DNA of 6,755 bases from Thiomicrospira sp. UBA5634 (GTDB lineage: Bacteria > Pseudomonadota > Gammaproteobacteria > Thiomicrospirales > Thiomicrospiraceae): contig DIJW01000053.1 of assembly GCA_002421475.1 (NCBI GenBank), positions 1-6,755 of the forward strand, given 5' to 3'. Under the pieces are notes generated by a model. It was not told the origin of the DNA, did not search any database, and saw only the letters and a program-made list of their open reading frames with translations. The translations under genes and the position numbers were made by a program. Shown here one piece after another: positions 5,938 through 6,755 of the stretch. Position 1 is the stretch's first letter. Each line of letters starts with the position of its first letter.

Positions 5938-6728
5938 AACGAACCCTGTCTTATTTACAAAAACTCAAAACTCAAAAACAACCGATTGTATGTTTAACCG
6001 CTTACGATGCGGCTTTTGCTCACTGGGCCAATCAGGCAGAAGTCGATGTGCTGTTGGTCGGCGATTCGCTTGGCATGGTGGTGCAAGGACAGTCAAATAC
6101 ATTAGCGGTAACACTGGATGAGATGATTTATCACACCCGTTTGGTTCAGCGAGCTAACCACCAGGCCTGGTGTATTGCAGATTTGCCTTTTATGGCGGAT
6201 AACTCATTGCAAAATGCGTTGGATAGCAGTGCGCGGCTGATTAAAGAGGCCGGGGCGGACATGGTTAAACTGGAAGGCGGTTTACGGGTTGTGCCGATTG
6301 TTGAAGCTTTAAGTGCACTAGGTGTGCCGGTCTGTGGCCATTTAGGTCTGTTGCCACAGTCAGTATTAAAAAAAGGCTACCGCGTACAGGGTCGGTTACA
6401 AGCGGAAGCAGAGCGTTTAATGAACGAGGCTTTGGCGCTTGAGGTAGCCGGTGCGGATATGCTGGTGTTGGAGTGCGTACCTTCAATATTGGCGAGTCAA
6501 ATTTCACAAAGGTTACAGATTCCTGTCATTGGAATTGGCGCCGGCGTTGATACGGATGGGCAGGTGTTGGTGATGTATGACATTTTAGGTCTTACCGTTG
6601 GCAAAACGCCGAGTTTCAGCGAGAACTTTTTGGCGAAAACGGGCTCAATTGATGGTGCGATCGCGGCCTACGCGCAAGCGGTACGTAGCCGTGCGTTTCC
6701 GCAAGCACAGCATGAGATGAAGCCATGA
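5934..6728 (+). CDS. panB: 3-methyl-2-oxobutanoate hydroxymethyltransferase (ketopantoate hydroxymethyltransferase)
   Basis: PanB adds a hydroxymethyl group from 5,10-methylenetetrahydrofolate to 2-oxoisovalerate, giving ketopantoate, the first committed step to pantothenate and coenzyme A. It is a cytosolic TIM-barrel enzyme. The 264 residues equal the E. coli length. Motifs are [10 protein letters not shown] (20-29), [11 protein letters not shown] (42-52) with metal ligand Asp44, IADLPFM (81-87) with metal ligand Asp83, MVKLEGG (110-116) with Lys112 and the acidic Glu114, [12 protein letters not shown] (133-144), LVLECVP (177-183) with Glu180, and PVIGIGAG (197-204). All expected active-site residues are present. 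It overlaps folK by four bases and panC by four bases. Its need for a folate cofactor makes cotranscription with folK functionally sensible, though that link is inference. A perfect 14-bp palindrome lies inside it at 6159-6172. Confidence 0.97.
   Translation: MKRTLSYLQKLKTQKQPIVCLTAYDAAFAHWANQAEVDVLLVGDSLGMVVQGQSNTLAVTLDEMIYHTRLVQRANHQAWCIADLPFMADNSLQNALDSSARLIKEAGADMVKLEGGLRVVPIVEALSALGVPVCGHLGLLPQSVLKKGYRVQGRLQAEAERLMNEALALEVAGADMLVLECVPSILASQISQRLQIPVIGIGAGVDTDGQVLVMYDILGLTVGKTPSFSENFLAKTGSIDGAIAAYAQAVRSRAFPQAQHEMKP
6159..6172. repeat. Perfect 14-bp palindrome inside panB
   Basis: CACCAGGCCTGGTG is fully self-complementary and falls in codons His76 to Cys80. The 16 bases from 6157 (ACCACCAGGCCTGGTG) match 3336-3351, after htpX, at 15 of 16 positions. 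Codon choice alone may explain it; a protein-binding or genome-wide motif is possible. Confidence 0.35.
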
Positions 6729-6755
6729 TTAGCTTGGATAACATAATCGCGTTAC
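6725..6755 (+). CDS. panC: Pantothenate synthetase, first 10 codons
   Basis: An ATG overlaps the panB stop as ATGA, and the frame stays open to the right edge, giving [10 protein letters not shown]. PanC joins pantoate and beta-alanine using ATP. The assignment rests mainly on position: panC commonly follows panB directly, and a short hydrophobic opening before the ATP-binding motif fits the family. The diagnostic PTMGxLHxGH motif lies beyond the window, so this is inferred from context rather than read. Confidence 0.7.
   Translation, partial: MISLDNIIAL

Noticed and set aside
1..6755. Frequent TGCCGG / GCCGGT words as a possible uptake or repeat signal
   Set aside because: Most copies lie in coding frames as Ala-Gly, Leu-Pro and Thr-Gly codons, and they have no fixed flank, so codon preference is enough to explain them.
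1..6755. CRISPR array, tRNA, rRNA, insertion sequence or phage genes
   Set aside because: No regular direct repeats, no cloverleaf-like stretch, no transposase or integrase motif; all gaps are under 180 bases.

Overview
The window is an ordinary chromosomal housekeeping region, most likely from a gammaproteobacterium. Three things point there. The poly(A) polymerase is of the gammaproteobacterial PcnB type and sits directly before folK. The panB-panC pair follows, with the same gene order as in E. coli. HtpX, SufE, FolK and PanB all resemble their E. coli counterparts in length and motifs. By eye the base composition is mid-40s % GC, and nothing marks one gene as foreign to its neighbours. 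The order or genus cannot be fixed from this stretch; a GatCAB-bearing, moderately AT-leaning gammaproteobacterium fits.

Layout from left to right. (1) 1-2290, + strand: the 3' part of gatA, then gatB, overlapping by one base (TAATG); these are two subunits of the tRNA-dependent amidotransferase. (2) 2291-2416: an intergenic gap with a perfect 11-bp hairpin, a candidate promoter whose -35 hexamer runs into that hairpin, and a strong Shine-Dalgarno. (3) 2417-3316, +: htpX, a membrane zinc protease of envelope quality control. (4) 3317-3457: the convergent gap between htpX and sufE, holding a small hairpin and a strong terminator that can serve both genes. (5) 3458-3877, - strand: sufE, a lone cysteine-desulfurase partner for Fe-S assembly, best read from a GTG start. 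(6) 3878-4052: the divergent gap between sufE and pcnB, with weak regulatory candidates only. (7) 4053-6755, +: pcnB-folK-panB-panC, joined by overlaps of 8, 4 and 4 bases, which implies one transcript with coupled translation. panC is cut by the right edge after 10 codons.

Functionally the genes serve aminoacyl-tRNA fidelity (gatAB), membrane protein turnover (htpX), Fe-S cluster sulfur transfer (sufE), RNA 3' polyadenylation (pcnB), and vitamin supply: folate (folK) and pantothenate (panB, panC). FolK's pathway and PanB are linked, because PanB consumes methylenetetrahydrofolate.

I found no mobile element, CRISPR array, RNA gene or novel multi-gene system. The points most worth checking are a possible conserved AUU start codon for pcnB, the sufE start, the htpX promoter/hairpin overlap, and a 16-base palindromic motif present twice.
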